A DNA stretch of 64,000 nucleotides from Paenibacillus turicensis. GTDB lineage: Bacteria > Bacillota > Bacilli > Paenibacillales > Paenibacillaceae. Where the stretch lies: the NCBI RefSeq assembly GCF_017873435.1, contig NZ_JAGGKG010000009.1:120960-184959 (forward strand). The letters are read 5' to 3'. The notes beneath the pieces are model-generated. The model saw only the letters and a program-made list of their open reading frames with translations. It ran no database searches and had not been told where the DNA came from. Positions 46,513 through 56,085 of this stretch are shown here, piece after piece (position 1 is the first letter of the stretch; every line of letters starts with the position of its first letter). A program made the position numbers and the translations under genes.

Positions 46513-47256
46513 ATGCAAAAATGGAGGGAACTTGGCTATCCTGCTAAATTGTATTTATATCTCTTTTTATTTATCGCGACGATGATTGGACTAAAGATCG
46601 TAAGTGAGACAAGGTTACCGGGTGTAAGTAAACCACCTTATTTATTTTTAATCTGGAACACATTTTTAGCATGGATTCCTGCTATTTTGAGTATTATTCT
46701 TGATGCACTAAGCTTGATTAAATTAAAAGCAACACGTATGATAAGTATGATCTCTTTTGGAATAATTTGGTTGTTGTTTTATCCTAATGCTACCTATTTA
46801 ATTACGGATATGTTGCATCCTTTTGTAAGGTATCCTACTGACACAAGCCGATTTTGGATGGAGATTCCTTTTTGGAATCATTTATTTATTTTGTTTTATG
46901 TAGCTCTGTTAGGATTAATATTAGGGATCATCTCTTTAGTGTCGGTACACCTTATCGTGGAGCGTTTATATGGTAAAGTAGTGGGCTGGTGTTTTGCAGT
47001 TATTGTGCTTGGGCTTAGCAGCTTCGGGGTATACTTGGGAAGATTCTTAAGATGGAATAGCTGGGATGTATTTCATCGTCCTCTATATGTATTAGAGGAA
47101 ACATTGACCTATTTTTTAAACAAACCTAATTTATTGCACACGCTTGCTTTTTGTAAATGGATGTTCCTGATCACCTTTGTATCTTATACGTTATGCTGGT
47201 TATTTGGTAAATGGACAGGGGGAGTAGGCATTGGAAAAGGTTCTAAAGCAACTTAG
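46513..47256 (+). CDS. DUF1361 membrane protein
   Basis: 247 residues from ATG 46513 (GGAGG 10 nt upstream; the TTG at 46495 overlaps the SD). Six or seven membrane segments, with the family-typical YPNATYLITDMLH, GxYLGRFLRWNSWDV segments. Function of the family is unknown. The following GNAT gene overlaps by 26 bp. Confidence 0.82.
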   Translation: MQKWRELGYPAKLYLYLFLFIATMIGLKIVSETRLPGVSKPPYLFLIWNTFLAWIPAILSIILDALSLIKLKATRMISMISFGIIWLLFYPNATYLITDMLHPFVRYPTDTSRFWMEIPFWNHLFILFYVALLGLILGIISLVSVHLIVERLYGKVVGWCFAVIVLGLSSFGVYLGRFLRWNSWDVFHRPLYVLEETLTYFLNKPNLLHTLAFCKWMFLITFVSYTLCWLFGKWTGGVGIGKGSKAT

Positions 47257-47818
47257 ATCCGCATTTCCGCACATTATTGGTGAGCAAGTCATATTACGCA
47301 AATTAGAAGAGGATGACACCTCATTATTGTCACATTATATGTTAGATGATAGAGTTCGAAAATTTATTAATTTTAGAGAAGGTGTGTTGCGTACACCGTC
47401 AAAGCTATTTCACTATTTCGAAGAAAGCTATGAGCGACTTAGAGATGTTCATTTTGCCGTTACTCTTCCGTTATCTTCAAAGCAATTTAATGTGGATCAT
47501 CACGAACAGGTGGTAGGAGATTCTGTGATTGGGCTCTGTTCATTACAATTTTTGGACAAGATCACTAAACAAGCGAAGCTGGGCTATTTTATTGCGCCAC
47601 AATTTTGGAATAAAGGTTATGCAACAGAAGCTGCAAAGCTAGTGTTGTCCTTCGGCTTTTCCGCATTAAACTTAGGTATGATCGAGGCAAGGTGCCAGGT
47701 TGGGAATGTAGCCTCAGAAAGTGTACTAAAGAAGTGTGGAATGGTTAAGGCGATGGAAGGTAAAACGGAGTCAAATATTAAATACCATTTATGGAGAACC
47801 CATGCGATAAGCTTATAA
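47231..47818 (+). CDS. GNAT-family acetyltransferase (RimJ/RimL type)
   Basis: 195 residues from TTG 47231, 7 nt after AGGGGGAG. RimJ/RimL layout: VILRKLEEDDTSLL at the start, acetyl-CoA site LGYFIAPQFWNKGYATEAAKLVLSFGF (in parts), and ARCQVGNVASESVLKKCGM. Could acetylate a protein N-terminus or an antibiotic; substrate unknown. Start lies inside the DUF1361 gene, so translation is coupled. Confidence 0.85.
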   Translation: MEKVLKQLRSAFPHIIGEQVILRKLEEDDTSLLSHYMLDDRVRKFINFREGVLRTPSKLFHYFEESYERLRDVHFAVTLPLSSKQFNVDHHEQVVGDSVIGLCSLQFLDKITKQAKLGYFIAPQFWNKGYATEAAKLVLSFGFSALNLGMIEARCQVGNVASESVLKKCGMVKAMEGKTESNIKYHLWRTHAISL

Positions 47819-47924
47819 CCACAATGTTAACATTTGTTACACAAATGAAATATTGCTGTGATCTGTCTCTAACAGTGACAGGGTAAACTTATCACATGAC
47901 CCCCTTTTGAATAGATTATTTTTT

Positions 47925-47964
47925 AGAACCCTACGGAACGGACGTGAAAGGGTTCTCTTTTTTT
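47925..47964. terminator. Terminator between GNAT and PHP genes
   Basis: AGAACCCT / AGGGTTCT stem followed by a seven-T run; convergent genes. Confidence 0.85.
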
Positions 47965-47985
47965 GCCCTATAACTTAAAAATGGA

Positions 47986-48795
47986 TTAAAGCGGAACTTC
48001 AATTTTTTGCTTTTGTTTATAATATACAAAATGGCTAAAGCCGATTTCCTTCAGGCGATCCGCCACCTGTTGCCATTCATCCCCTACACGGCTTGGTTTA
48101 TGTGCGTCTGATCCAAATGTAACATTTACCCCGAAATTCAACGCACGTTCTAATATCTCATCGGAAGGATACCAGCCACCACTCAGTTTTGTTTTGCCTG
48201 ATGTATTGATTTCAATGGCGACATCATGCTTAGCAATACTTTCAAGCGCATCATCAATGGCTTCATTGGCAGGAATTTCAGAAAAAGCAGGGTAATTCCC
48301 CTTCATCGCATCAATATGCCCTAATATTTGAAACATGCCACTCTCCGCAGATTGCTTAATCAAGGCGTAATAATCCTTTTTGTGAGCAATCTTTTGCTCA
48401 GTAGAGAGGTTATTCCATCTTGTTTTGTTAAAGATACTAACGTCCCTCACAAAATGTACAGAACCAATCACATAATCAAAAGGGTACTGGCTTAGTGTAC
48501 TGTGATATATTTGAGCATGTTTTGGAAAAAAGTCGCTTTCGATACCAAGTAAAACCTCGATTTTTCCAGCATACTCTTCCTTAAGTGCAAGCACCTCCTG
48601 CACATAATGAGCAAATTCTCCCTTAGCCATCGTAATGTGTGGAAAAGGTTGTTCTTCTTGACTTCCAAAGTAAGGGGTATGGTCACTAATGCCAATGACC
48701 GATAATCCTGCGGCAATCCCAGCCTCAATATAATCACGAATGTTCCCGTCTGCATGACCACAGCGGAAGTGGTGTGTATGAAGATCAAATTTCAA
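47986..48795 (-). CDS. Histidinol-phosphatase-like PHP hydrolase
   Basis: 269 residues. PHP metal motifs: HTHHFRCGHADG, GISDHTP, GIESD, GSVHF, LGHID and FGSDAHK. Matches the HisK/HisJ type that removes phosphate from L-histidinol phosphate. No other his gene is close, so the true substrate is open. TTG start 8 nt after GGGAGA. The LysR gene reads the same way and ends 23 bp upstream, suggesting a two-gene unit. Confidence 0.82.
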   Translation of the reverse strand: MKFDLHTHHFRCGHADGNIRDYIEAGIAAGLSVIGISDHTPYFGSQEEQPFPHITMAKGEFAHYVQEVLALKEEYAGKIEVLLGIESDFFPKHAQIYHSTLSQYPFDYVIGSVHFVRDVSIFNKTRWNNLSTEQKIAHKKDYYALIKQSAESGMFQILGHIDAMKGNYPAFSEIPANEAIDDALESIAKHDVAIEINTSGKTKLSGGWYPSDEILERALNFGVNVTFGSDAHKPSRVGDEWQQVADRLKEIGFSHFVYYKQKQKIEVPL

Positions 48796-48818
48796 GGTGA
48801 TGTCTCCCTTCTAACATT

Positions 48819-49718
48819 TTATTCTCGTGTAAAGTGATCCTCTGGCATGCCCTTTAAATCTGCAAGAAATTGCTGCATCGCTGAATTTACGTAACGACTA
48901 GCCTTATAGATCACACCAACAGGATGAGTAACAGCAAGCTCAGGAATAGGTACAATCTTTAACGTATTTTGCCGTAGCTCACGTAAAATCGATTGCCTTG
49001 AAATGATAGCCACCCCAAGGTTGATCTCAACCATTCTTTTTACCTCTTCACTACTGGATAATTCCATGACGATATGAGGTTCGATGTTGTGGCGTACAAA
49101 CAATTCATCTGTGAAACGTCTGCCTACAGTATCAGGAGATAACATAATTATCGGCACATCTTTAAGACTATCTAACGTTGGCTCCGTTTCTTTAGCTAAA
49201 GGGTGTAGCGGAGATACTGCTAGATCAAACGTATCGTAATATAAAACAGAGGAGAGTACCTGCGGATTGTTTTCAATTAAATACCCAATTCCGATATCGA
49301 CAAGTCCTTGCTCTACATTTTGATAAATTAATGATGAAGGCATCGATTGAATGGTAGTTTTAATTAATGGAAACTGATCCTGAAAATAAGATAAGATACG
49401 GGGCAAAATTTGGATGGCAATCGATGTCGTTGTGCCTAATACAATGTGACCTTGTGGTGTTTGCTCCATATCAGACAATTTCAGCCGTAATTGATCAACA
49501 ATATCAAGCATACGCTCTGCATGTTCGAGAAAAACCTGACCACGATCTGTAAGTGTGACGGGTTGGTTGCGATCCACAAGTACAGTCTTGAACTCATCCT
49601 CTAGACTTTTAATTTGTGCTGACACAGCAGGTTGCGTTAAGTTTAGCAGTTCGCCAGCCTTCCGAAAACTCTTCGTTTTTGAAATGGTAATTAGCGTTTC
49701 CAATTGACTCATATTCAT
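48819..49718 (-). CDS. LysR-family transcriptional regulator
   Basis: 299 residues. N-terminal winged helix (1-60: FRKAGELLNLTQPAVSAQIKSLEDEF) and periplasmic-binding-like effector domain (about 90-290) of the CysB/CysL type. ATG behind GGAGGGG. Lies directly upstream of the PHP phosphatase gene on the same strand and may share its transcript; target unknown. Confidence 0.9.
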   Translation of the reverse strand: MNMSQLETLITISKTKSFRKAGELLNLTQPAVSAQIKSLEDEFKTVLVDRNQPVTLTDRGQVFLEHAERMLDIVDQLRLKLSDMEQTPQGHIVLGTTTSIAIQILPRILSYFQDQFPLIKTTIQSMPSSLIYQNVEQGLVDIGIGYLIENNPQVLSSVLYYDTFDLAVSPLHPLAKETEPTLDSLKDVPIIMLSPDTVGRRFTDELFVRHNIEPHIVMELSSSEEVKRMVEINLGVAIISRQSILRELRQNTLKIVPIPELAVTHPVGVIYKASRYVNSAMQQFLADLKGMPEDHFTRE

Positions 49719-49944
49719 CTAAACCCCTCCTTTCTTTTCCTATATATAAATTTACCCGAGCAAGCTGTGATTTCATTCATTATAGGTGATTCCACCTTAA
49801 AAACGCAATGATGCGCCCTTTTACAAATTTGTAATCTTACATTTTTAATGACTTGTGTATAGGAATAAAGTATAATAATGGTTAGCCAAAACATGGGACT
49901 TTTGTAATGAATAAGTTACTTCCTAGTGCGAAGGGGGCAAGATA

Positions 49945-50403
49945 ATGAAAGTAGAAGTTATTAATCCATTTCTCCAGTCAGCATGCTCTGTAATTGAACA
50001 AGTTGTTCAGGTTTCTCCCTCAACCGGAAGTCCTGGCTTGAAGGAGATCGTTCCGATACAAGATCACATCTGGATACAGATTGGCATGACAGGTCATTTT
50101 AGCGGTATGGTTACATTTGGTCTAGAGGAAGCCGTTGCATTACGCATCGTGTCCGCCATGATGGGGGGCTTTGTGTTAACTGAAATGGACGAGATGGGGC
50201 AAAGTGCAATTTCAGAGCTAGGAAATATGATTAGTGGTAATGCAAGCACGTTATTATCTAACCAAGGGATCGTTGTCGATATTACACCACCACAAGTCAT
50301 TAAGAGCTCTGCTGCGCAAGGACTTAGTCCTCGTAAAGCATTGTGTGTACCATTGTTAATGGATGGCATTGGTGAGTTAGATATTCAAGTCATGGTCTCC
50401 TAA
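49945..50403 (+). CDS. cheX: CheX-like chemotaxis phosphatase
   Basis: 152 residues of the CheC/CheX/FliY family that removes phosphate from CheY-P. One ExxN phosphatase motif (SAISELGNMISGNA), as usual for CheX, which acts as a dimer. SD AAGGGGGC before ATG. It is not next to other chemotaxis genes, common for cheX in Paenibacillaceae-like genomes. Confidence 0.88.
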   Translation: MKVEVINPFLQSACSVIEQVVQVSPSTGSPGLKEIVPIQDHIWIQIGMTGHFSGMVTFGLEEAVALRIVSAMMGGFVLTEMDEMGQSAISELGNMISGNASTLLSNQGIVVDITPPQVIKSSAAQGLSPRKALCVPLLMDGIGELDIQVMVS

Positions 50404-50469
50404 TAAGCTATATGGTAAAATTAATCTTACGAGTTTGCCAATGAGCGTAACTAGGAGGTTGATTTATAC

Positions 50470-51246
50470 ATGTCACTACAATCCAAAGTGGTTGTAATTA
50501 CAGGGGCGTCCAGTGGGATTGGGGCCGTTACTGCTAAATTGCTGTCAGAAGAAGGCGCGACTGTCATCTTAACAGCCCGATCTTTAAGCAAGCTTGAGGC
50601 GGTTGGGTCTCAATTACAAGGTCTACATAAAATTTTTCAACTAGATGTAACTAACGATGAGCAGGTAGCTTCTGTTTTTTCTCAAATATACGAACAATTT
50701 GGACGAGTTGATGTGTTGATAAATAATGCAGGTTATGGTGTATTTGAGTACTGCGAGCAGACTTCAATGGATGAATATGAAGACATGATGGACGTCAATT
50801 ATTTAGGTCTTGTTCGTTGCACTAAGGCTGTTTTGCCATATATGAAAGCAACACGCAATGGTGTAATTGTAAATGTAGCTTCCATTGCTGGAAAAATTGG
50901 GACTGCAAAATCAACTTCCTACACTGCAACAAAACATGCAGTTTTAGGGTTTACCAATGCCCTCAGACAAGAGGTGCGATCTTATGGAATTAGTGTGAGT
51001 AGCATTAATCCAGGACCGATTGATACTCCATTTTTTGAGCTTGCAGATCCAAGTGGACATTACGTGAATAATGTGAAATGGATGATGTTAAAGCCTGAGG
51101 TGGTTGCTAAAGCGATTGTAAAGGCTGCTAGAACTGGGAAACCCGAGACAAACATGCCTAGGCTTGCAAGTATCGGAACCAAGCTGTATCAGCTATTTCC
51201 ACGGATTGCAGATGCAGTAAGTTATCGCATGTTAAACAAAAAATAG
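50470..51246 (+). CDS. Short-chain dehydrogenase/reductase
   Basis: 258 residues, classic SDR. NAD(P) site TGASSGIG (11-18), NNAGYG, catalytic Ser in NVASIAG, YTATK with Tyr and Lys, and NPGPIDTPF. Similar in length and motifs to B. subtilis YqjQ. Substrate unknown. AGGAGG 11 nt before ATG. Own terminator. Confidence 0.9.
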   Translation: MSLQSKVVVITGASSGIGAVTAKLLSEEGATVILTARSLSKLEAVGSQLQGLHKIFQLDVTNDEQVASVFSQIYEQFGRVDVLINNAGYGVFEYCEQTSMDEYEDMMDVNYLGLVRCTKAVLPYMKATRNGVIVNVASIAGKIGTAKSTSYTATKHAVLGFTNALRQEVRSYGISVSSINPGPIDTPFFELADPSGHYVNNVKWMMLKPEVVAKAIVKAARTGKPETNMPRLASIGTKLYQLFPRIADAVSYRMLNKK

Positions 51247-51304
51247 TAAAATATTTTGGTGAATGACACATATTAACTTTATACATGTGTGGCATCTTTA
51301 GATG

Positions 51305-51354
51305 AAAACAGACCTGGCCTCTATGCTCTTTAGCCAAATCTGTTTTCTTTTTAT
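51305..51354 (+). terminator. Terminator of the SDR gene
   Basis: AAAACAGA...GGC / GCC...TCTGTTTT stem followed by CTTTTTATTT. Confidence 0.7.
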
Positions 51355-51424
51355 TTGGTTTCTCTCTATGAAGTGTCATATACTATACTTAAGCTAAAAA
51401 TTTTGACCACAGAGGATGAATACA

Positions 51425-52756
51425 ATGACATTAACCACTTTTGCAGGCTTAGGTATAAGCAATGTATTAGTAGACAAGCTTGCAGATTACGGGATAACAA
51501 CACCTTCTCAGGTACAAGCAGAGAGTATTCCTGCTGCACTTGAAGGTAAAGATATACTTGCTCAATCTCAGACAGGGACAGGAAAAACGCTTGCCTATTT
51601 ATTACCGTTGCTTCAACGTATCAACCCAGAGGAAAAAGGCTTGCAGGCTATTATTTTGGCACCTACGCAAGAGCTAGCGATGCAAATTCAGCGTGAGGCT
51701 GAAAATTACGGCGAGCCACTTGGCATTTCGTCACAACCCTTAATTGGAGGGGCGGCGATTAAAAGACAATTGGAGAAGCTACGTCTACACCCACACCTTG
51801 TTGTCGGAACGCCTGGACGAATAAGGGAAATCGTAGCGTTACGCAAGCTTAAGCTACACACCGTAAAAATGATCGTGGTAGACGAGGTGGATCAAATGTT
51901 CCAGCTTGGGGGCAAAGCCGAGCTAGAGCATATTTTGCGTGGTACGCTAAAAGAACGTCAGCTATTATTTTTATCTGCAACGATCAATGACGAAATTTTA
52001 CAACTTGCCCAACGTCAAATGCAAAATTTGGTTCAGATTGGTATTGAGCCTGAGACAAAAACGGCGGCAACTTTAACACATTTGTATATCACATGTGATG
52101 GGCGTGACAAGGTGGACTATGTACGTAGACTTGTGCGTCAATCTAACACAAAACGTGTTATCGTATTTGTGAATCATGTTGATCGAATTGCTGAAGTAGA
52201 AGCGAAGCTTAACTATGTCAATCTGGAAGCGGGTGGATTGTATGGTGATGCAGATAAAACGGTACGAAGCTTAACCTTACGTCGTTTCCGTGAAGGGAAA
52301 ATTGAAGTATTAGTTGCCAGCGATATTGCGTCAAGAGGGCTGGATATAGAGGAGCTAGAGCTTGTCATTAATTTTGATCCTCCGATTGATAGTGATCATT
52401 ATGTTCATCGCTCTGGTCGGACAGGTCGAATGGGGCGGAAAGGGACGGTGATTTCCCTCGTCACACCACAAGAGCAATTTATTATGAATAAGTTTGCTAA
52501 AGAGCTAGACATTGAAATTGCTGCACGTCAATTGTTTGATGGGAAACTGTTAGAAGCTGGAGAACACCAACGTAAATCATCAGCCAATACCAGCTCTATA
52601 TCCACTCCTAAGTCCAAGCCTAAGGCGAAAACTGAGCCTAAGAAAAAAGGAAGTAACATGCAAAGTCAGCCGACGAATAAACGTAAAAGCAAAAAGGAGC
52701 TTGAATTAGAGCGGAAAAATAAAGGAGCTCCAAGATGGTTAAAGGATAAAAAATAA
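51425..52756 (+). CDS. DEAD-box-type RNA helicase with DEVD motif II
   Basis: 443 residues from ATG 51425 (AGAGGATGA 7 nt upstream). Q motif (FAGLGIS...TPSQVQAESIP), motif I AQSQTGTGKT, Ia PTQELA, Ib GTPGR, motif III SAT, motif V ASDIASRGLD and VI HRSGRTGR. Motif II is VVDEVD, not DEAD; the catalytic Asp-Glu pair stays. Lys/Ser-rich basic tail (about 385-443) likely binds RNA. Followed by ecsA after 14 bp. Confidence 0.92.
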   Translation: MTLTTFAGLGISNVLVDKLADYGITTPSQVQAESIPAALEGKDILAQSQTGTGKTLAYLLPLLQRINPEEKGLQAIILAPTQELAMQIQREAENYGEPLGISSQPLIGGAAIKRQLEKLRLHPHLVVGTPGRIREIVALRKLKLHTVKMIVVDEVDQMFQLGGKAELEHILRGTLKERQLLFLSATINDEILQLAQRQMQNLVQIGIEPETKTAATLTHLYITCDGRDKVDYVRRLVRQSNTKRVIVFVNHVDRIAEVEAKLNYVNLEAGGLYGDADKTVRSLTLRRFREGKIEVLVASDIASRGLDIEELELVINFDPPIDSDHYVHRSGRTGRMGRKGTVISLVTPQEQFIMNKFAKELDIEIAARQLFDGKLLEAGEHQRKSSANTSSISTPKSKPKAKTEPKKKGSNMQSQPTNKRKSKKELELERKNKGAPRWLKDKK

Positions 52757-52770
52757 AGGAGGAAGCAGCA

Positions 52771-53517
52771 TTGAGTGAAACTCCTGTACTTGAAATAAAG
52801 CAATTAACAGGTGGATATAGCATCGGCAAGCCTGTCTTACATGATGTGACCTTTGATGTGAAGCCAGGGGAAATGGTGGGCTTGATCGGTTTAAATGGAG
52901 CTGGTAAAAGCACCACGATGAAGCATGTGTTAGGTCTGATGACTCCTCATCAAGGCAATATTTTAATCCAAGGTAGCACTAAAAATGAAGCACCAGATCA
53001 ATATCAGTCCTCGTTAGCTTTTGTACCTGAATCTCCACTTTTGTATGAGGAGTTGACCGTTCGGGAGCATTTAGAATTTGCAGCACGTGCGTATGGAATT
53101 GATCAACAAGCCTATAAGCAAAGAGCAGAGGAGCTATTAAAGCTATTTCGTATGGAGGAAAAGGCAGATAGCTTGTCGATGCATTTGTCCAAAGGGATGA
53201 AGCAAAAGGTGATGATTATGTGTGCTTTTGTTGCTCGCCCGCCTTTGTATATTATTGATGAGCCATTTTTGGGACTGGATCCCCTTGGTATTCGTTCATT
53301 ATTAGAATTTATGAAGCGAATTCGGGATGAAGGCGCCTCTATTTTGCTAAGCTCACATATTTTATCTACGATTGAAGGATATTGTGATCGCTTTATCGTG
53401 TTGCATCGCGGGGCTGTAATAGCACAAGGAACGCTTGAAAATATCGGGGAGCAAACAGGAATGCGTGGAGCTACATTAGAAAACATGTTTTATGCCCTCG
53501 TTAAGGATGGGGAATAG
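52771..53517 (+). CDS. ecsA: ABC transporter ATPase EcsA
   Basis: 248 residues. Walker A GLNGAGKST, signature LSKGMKQKVMI, Walker B LYIIDEPFLGLD, H-loop SSH. The LSKGMKQK signature and the following EcsB-type permease gene identify EcsA. In B. subtilis EcsAB is needed for regulated intramembrane proteolysis by RasP, export of exoenzymes, and competence. TTG start behind AAAGGAGG. Confidence 0.9.
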   Translation: MSETPVLEIKQLTGGYSIGKPVLHDVTFDVKPGEMVGLIGLNGAGKSTTMKHVLGLMTPHQGNILIQGSTKNEAPDQYQSSLAFVPESPLLYEELTVREHLEFAARAYGIDQQAYKQRAEELLKLFRMEEKADSLSMHLSKGMKQKVMIMCAFVARPPLYIIDEPFLGLDPLGIRSLLEFMKRIRDEGASILLSSHILSTIEGYCDRFIVLHRGAVIAQGTLENIGEQTGMRGATLENMFYALVKDGE

Positions 53518-53519
53518 AT

Positions 53520-54731
53520 ATGGAGCTTAAAGCACTTTATCAAAAACGTAAGCACGCCTTTTGGGGCAAAGTGCTTCCCTTTTTTCCTTATGTGATGCAA
53601 AGCGGTGTGGCTGTGCTGCTACTAATCAGCTTAATTACATTTTCAGCATGGTACACCACCTTTTTAACTCATTTTCCTGCAGACTTTCCAGTTCGCTTTA
53701 TTGTATTTTTTACGCTGGCTTTATTTATTGCACATGTTAGCTTTCGTACTTATTTACGTGAAGCAGATGTTGTATTGTTGATGCCTCAAGAAAGTATAAT
53801 GAATCAGTATTTGAGACCTACCTTTATTCGTGGCATTGTGTATAAGCTAGTGGGATTATTTTTAATTGTCTTTATTTTGTGGCCGATGGTGATTATTAGT
53901 AAAATTGACATGTTGCCAATCTGGCTGTTGCTACTTTTACTTACTGTTTTAAAATGTGTGAGTGGCTACGGCTACTGGCAAGAAATCAATACAATCTCCC
54001 AAACCACAAGAAGATTACTTAAACTGATGCGTTTTAGTGTGCTAATCCTTATTTTAGGTGTATGGCTTTGGCAACCAATTTGGAAAAGTGTTATTTTCTC
54101 ACTTTTGGTTATCGCAACCTATTTAGTTGTATTGCGTATTCCGATGAAACATCGGTTAGCATGGGAAAATCTGATTGCGATCGAGAAGGCATCCGCTTCA
54201 AGGGTGATGCTTGTGCTGAGCTGGTTTGTAGATGTCCAAGCTGAAGGGCAAAAGATCGTACATCGTGTCTGGCTCTCCAGCATAGGGCAACATCTTCCTT
54301 GGAAAAAGGAATTGTCTTACAAATATTTATTGCAAAAAACGTTGATTCGTAGTGAATTGCTAGCGATCGTCATTCGCTTAGGGATATTAGGTGCCTTTTT
54401 AGTTGGCTGGAGTGGAGGAAGTTGGCTTGGGCTTGCTGTGTATCTATTGTTTATTTTCTTAATTGGGGCACAGCTAACCTCCTTACGCCAAGTACATGAG
54501 GATTCGCCTGCGGTACAATATTATCCCATCCCAGAAGGGGTGCGGAAAAATACAGTAATCAGTGTGATTATATCCTTTTTATGCGTGATCAGCCTTATCA
54601 TGTGGTTGCCAATGTTATTTGTTCCAGTAGGGGAACTGACAATTAAACTGGCTGCACTTGGTTTGGGATTTATATTCATTGTTGCTCTTCGTGTTACTTG
54701 GATTCGAAAGTGGAGAGAGGAAGAGGAGTAA
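53520..54731 (+). CDS. ecsB: ABC transporter permease EcsB
   Basis: 403 residues, about ten membrane segments, EcsB family layout, with the LMPQESIMNQYL region after the second segments. Partner of EcsA; starts 2 bp after the ecsA stop. Followed by a strong terminator. Confidence 0.9.
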   Translation: MELKALYQKRKHAFWGKVLPFFPYVMQSGVAVLLLISLITFSAWYTTFLTHFPADFPVRFIVFFTLALFIAHVSFRTYLREADVVLLMPQESIMNQYLRPTFIRGIVYKLVGLFLIVFILWPMVIISKIDMLPIWLLLLLLTVLKCVSGYGYWQEINTISQTTRRLLKLMRFSVLILILGVWLWQPIWKSVIFSLLVIATYLVVLRIPMKHRLAWENLIAIEKASASRVMLVLSWFVDVQAEGQKIVHRVWLSSIGQHLPWKKELSYKYLLQKTLIRSELLAIVIRLGILGAFLVGWSGGSWLGLAVYLLFIFLIGAQLTSLRQVHEDSPAVQYYPIPEGVRKNTVISVIISFLCVISLIMWLPMLFVPVGELTIKLAALGLGFIFIVALRVTWIRKWREEEE

Positions 54732-54763
54732 CGGTAGATCAATCATGTGGTAAACGTTGAAGT

Positions 54764-54807
54764 AGGTGACTGGAGCTGTCTTATAGACAGCCCCAGTCAC
54801 CTTTTTT
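54764..54807. terminator. Terminator of ecsAB
   Basis: AGGTGACTGG-GCTGTC / GACAGC-CCAGTCACCT stem, then TTTTTT; also serves the convergent small spore gene. Confidence 0.9.
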
Positions 54808-54836
54808 GGTATAACCCTTACTGGATCAGTAATGAA

Positions 54837-54950
54837 TTATACAAATGCGCGGCTAACGATAACTAAGAGGATAAACAATACGAGAATAACCCCTGTGCTA
54901 GTAAAAAGACCAGCAGCACCATAACCTCTGTTTTCTTCAATTGCTCCCAT
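54837..54950 (-). CDS. YjcZ-like sporulation peptide
   Basis: 37 residues, too short for usual ORF cut-offs. Gly/Tyr-rich start (NRGYGAAGLF) and one hydrophobic segment VILVLFILLVIVSRAF, the pattern of the YjcZ/SscA family of small spore proteins, whose members end in a similar ILLIIVG-type helix. SD AGGGG 10 nt before ATG. Convergent to ecsB. Confidence 0.75.
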   Translation of the reverse strand: MGAIEENRGYGAAGLFTSTGVILVLFILLVIVSRAFV

Positions 54951-55408
54951 GTACTTATTCCCCTCTCTGTGTGAAGAATTGTTATATTACAATCGTAGTT
55001 TATGTCAGAACGCCTTTAGATGATTGGGCAGATATCCTCATGAGACAATTAAGTTTGTTTTAATTTTTAACTTTAGAAAAATAAAGGGGAGGGGCTTCAT
55101 GGCTTTATGAGGTCATTTTCAGCGTTCGATGTTTTGTTTGCTATAGACCTGATTGTTTAGTGTTATGAAGTGTGGAAAGAAATGGAGGCGGATTCCGTTT
55201 AAATTAAAGAAGGGTAAATAGAAGTTATTTTAATGAATGAAAACATTTATATCATTGTCTAAATTTGACAAAAAATAATATATATCCTAGCATATTAGTA
55301 TATTGTAAAATAATCTCTTTTATAATAATAAATGGAAAGAAGGTGTGTCTAGTAATTCATATAGAGAGATTGTTTGCAATAATACTATTTTTCTAGGAGG
55401 AAATAAGA
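54951..55408. other. Promoter region between spore peptide and secreted-protein gene
   Basis: 458 bp with no ORF that I trust, increasingly AT-rich. A likely sigma-A promoter for the next gene is TTGACA 55265-55270 with TAGCAT 55288-55293 (17 nt spacing), leaving a leader of about 110 nt. Confidence 0.5.
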
Positions 55409-55930
55409 ATGAAAGTCAAAAAAATGTTAGCAGTGTTAGTTACATTATGTATGGCATTTATTTTAGTTACTCCCATCAGTGCCTCAGCACAAGAAAATGA
55501 TAAAACAATCAAAATTGAGTATGGTGTAGATTATGAGAATAAAGAGACAGGTGAATATTTTAGATGGAAGGATGTTCCTTCAGAATTTTCCTTAATGGGA
55601 TCTGTTGCTAAGTCATTTGAGTTTAATATTCGTTATTCAGTAGAATCTACTAGTTTTAAGATTGATAGCTCATCTGTGAAGGTGAAGGCTTCGGCGCATG
55701 TTGAAAATTATAACGGAACTAGAGTGAGTGGATATTCAGGTCATAAATATACAGTTGAATTATTTAAAGGATTTACTACTAAATCAGTACAAATGAAATT
55801 GGGTAAAACTGAATCTGGAACGATTTCAGGTTTATCTAAGGGTAGTAATTATAAATTGAGAGTTGTGAATAATGATAGACTGGGAGATAATCATTATTTA
55901 GTTGGATCAGGGACTATAACTAATAATTAA
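55409..55930 (+). CDS. Secreted protein of unknown function
   Basis: 173 residues. Signal peptide of about 27 residues ending SASA. The mature part is predicted to be all beta, without cysteine, and ends with a segment GTISGLSKGSNYKLRVVN that recalls Fn3-like strands. I do not recognise the family. AGGAGG 8 nt before ATG, own promoter and a hairpin after the stop, so it may be made in excess over the downstream membrane genes. First gene of the AT-rich ABC/VanZ/lipoprotein cassette. It could be the exported product of the cassette (inference). Confidence 0.8.
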   Translation: MKVKKMLAVLVTLCMAFILVTPISASAQENDKTIKIEYGVDYENKETGEYFRWKDVPSEFSLMGSVAKSFEFNIRYSVESTSFKIDSSSVKVKASAHVENYNGTRVSGYSGHKYTVELFKGFTTKSVQMKLGKTESGTISGLSKGSNYKLRVVNNDRLGDNHYLVGSGTITNN

Positions 55931-55959
55931 TAAATAATTGAATAAGCTTTAAACAAAGT

Positions 55960-56005
55960 ATTTAGGAGAGATTTATTATTTTTATTAGTCTCTCCTCTAT
56001 GTTTT
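55960..56005 (+). terminator. Hairpin after secreted-protein gene
   Basis: AGGAGAGA / TCTCTCCT stem with a long loop, followed by CTATGTTTTT; partial termination is plausible. Confidence 0.55.
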
Positions 56006-56085
56006 TATTATTTTTACTACTAGGATGTGTTTTAAAGCACTAAATTCCAGGTTTTATTACACACCCTACCTATGTGTGAGGTCAA

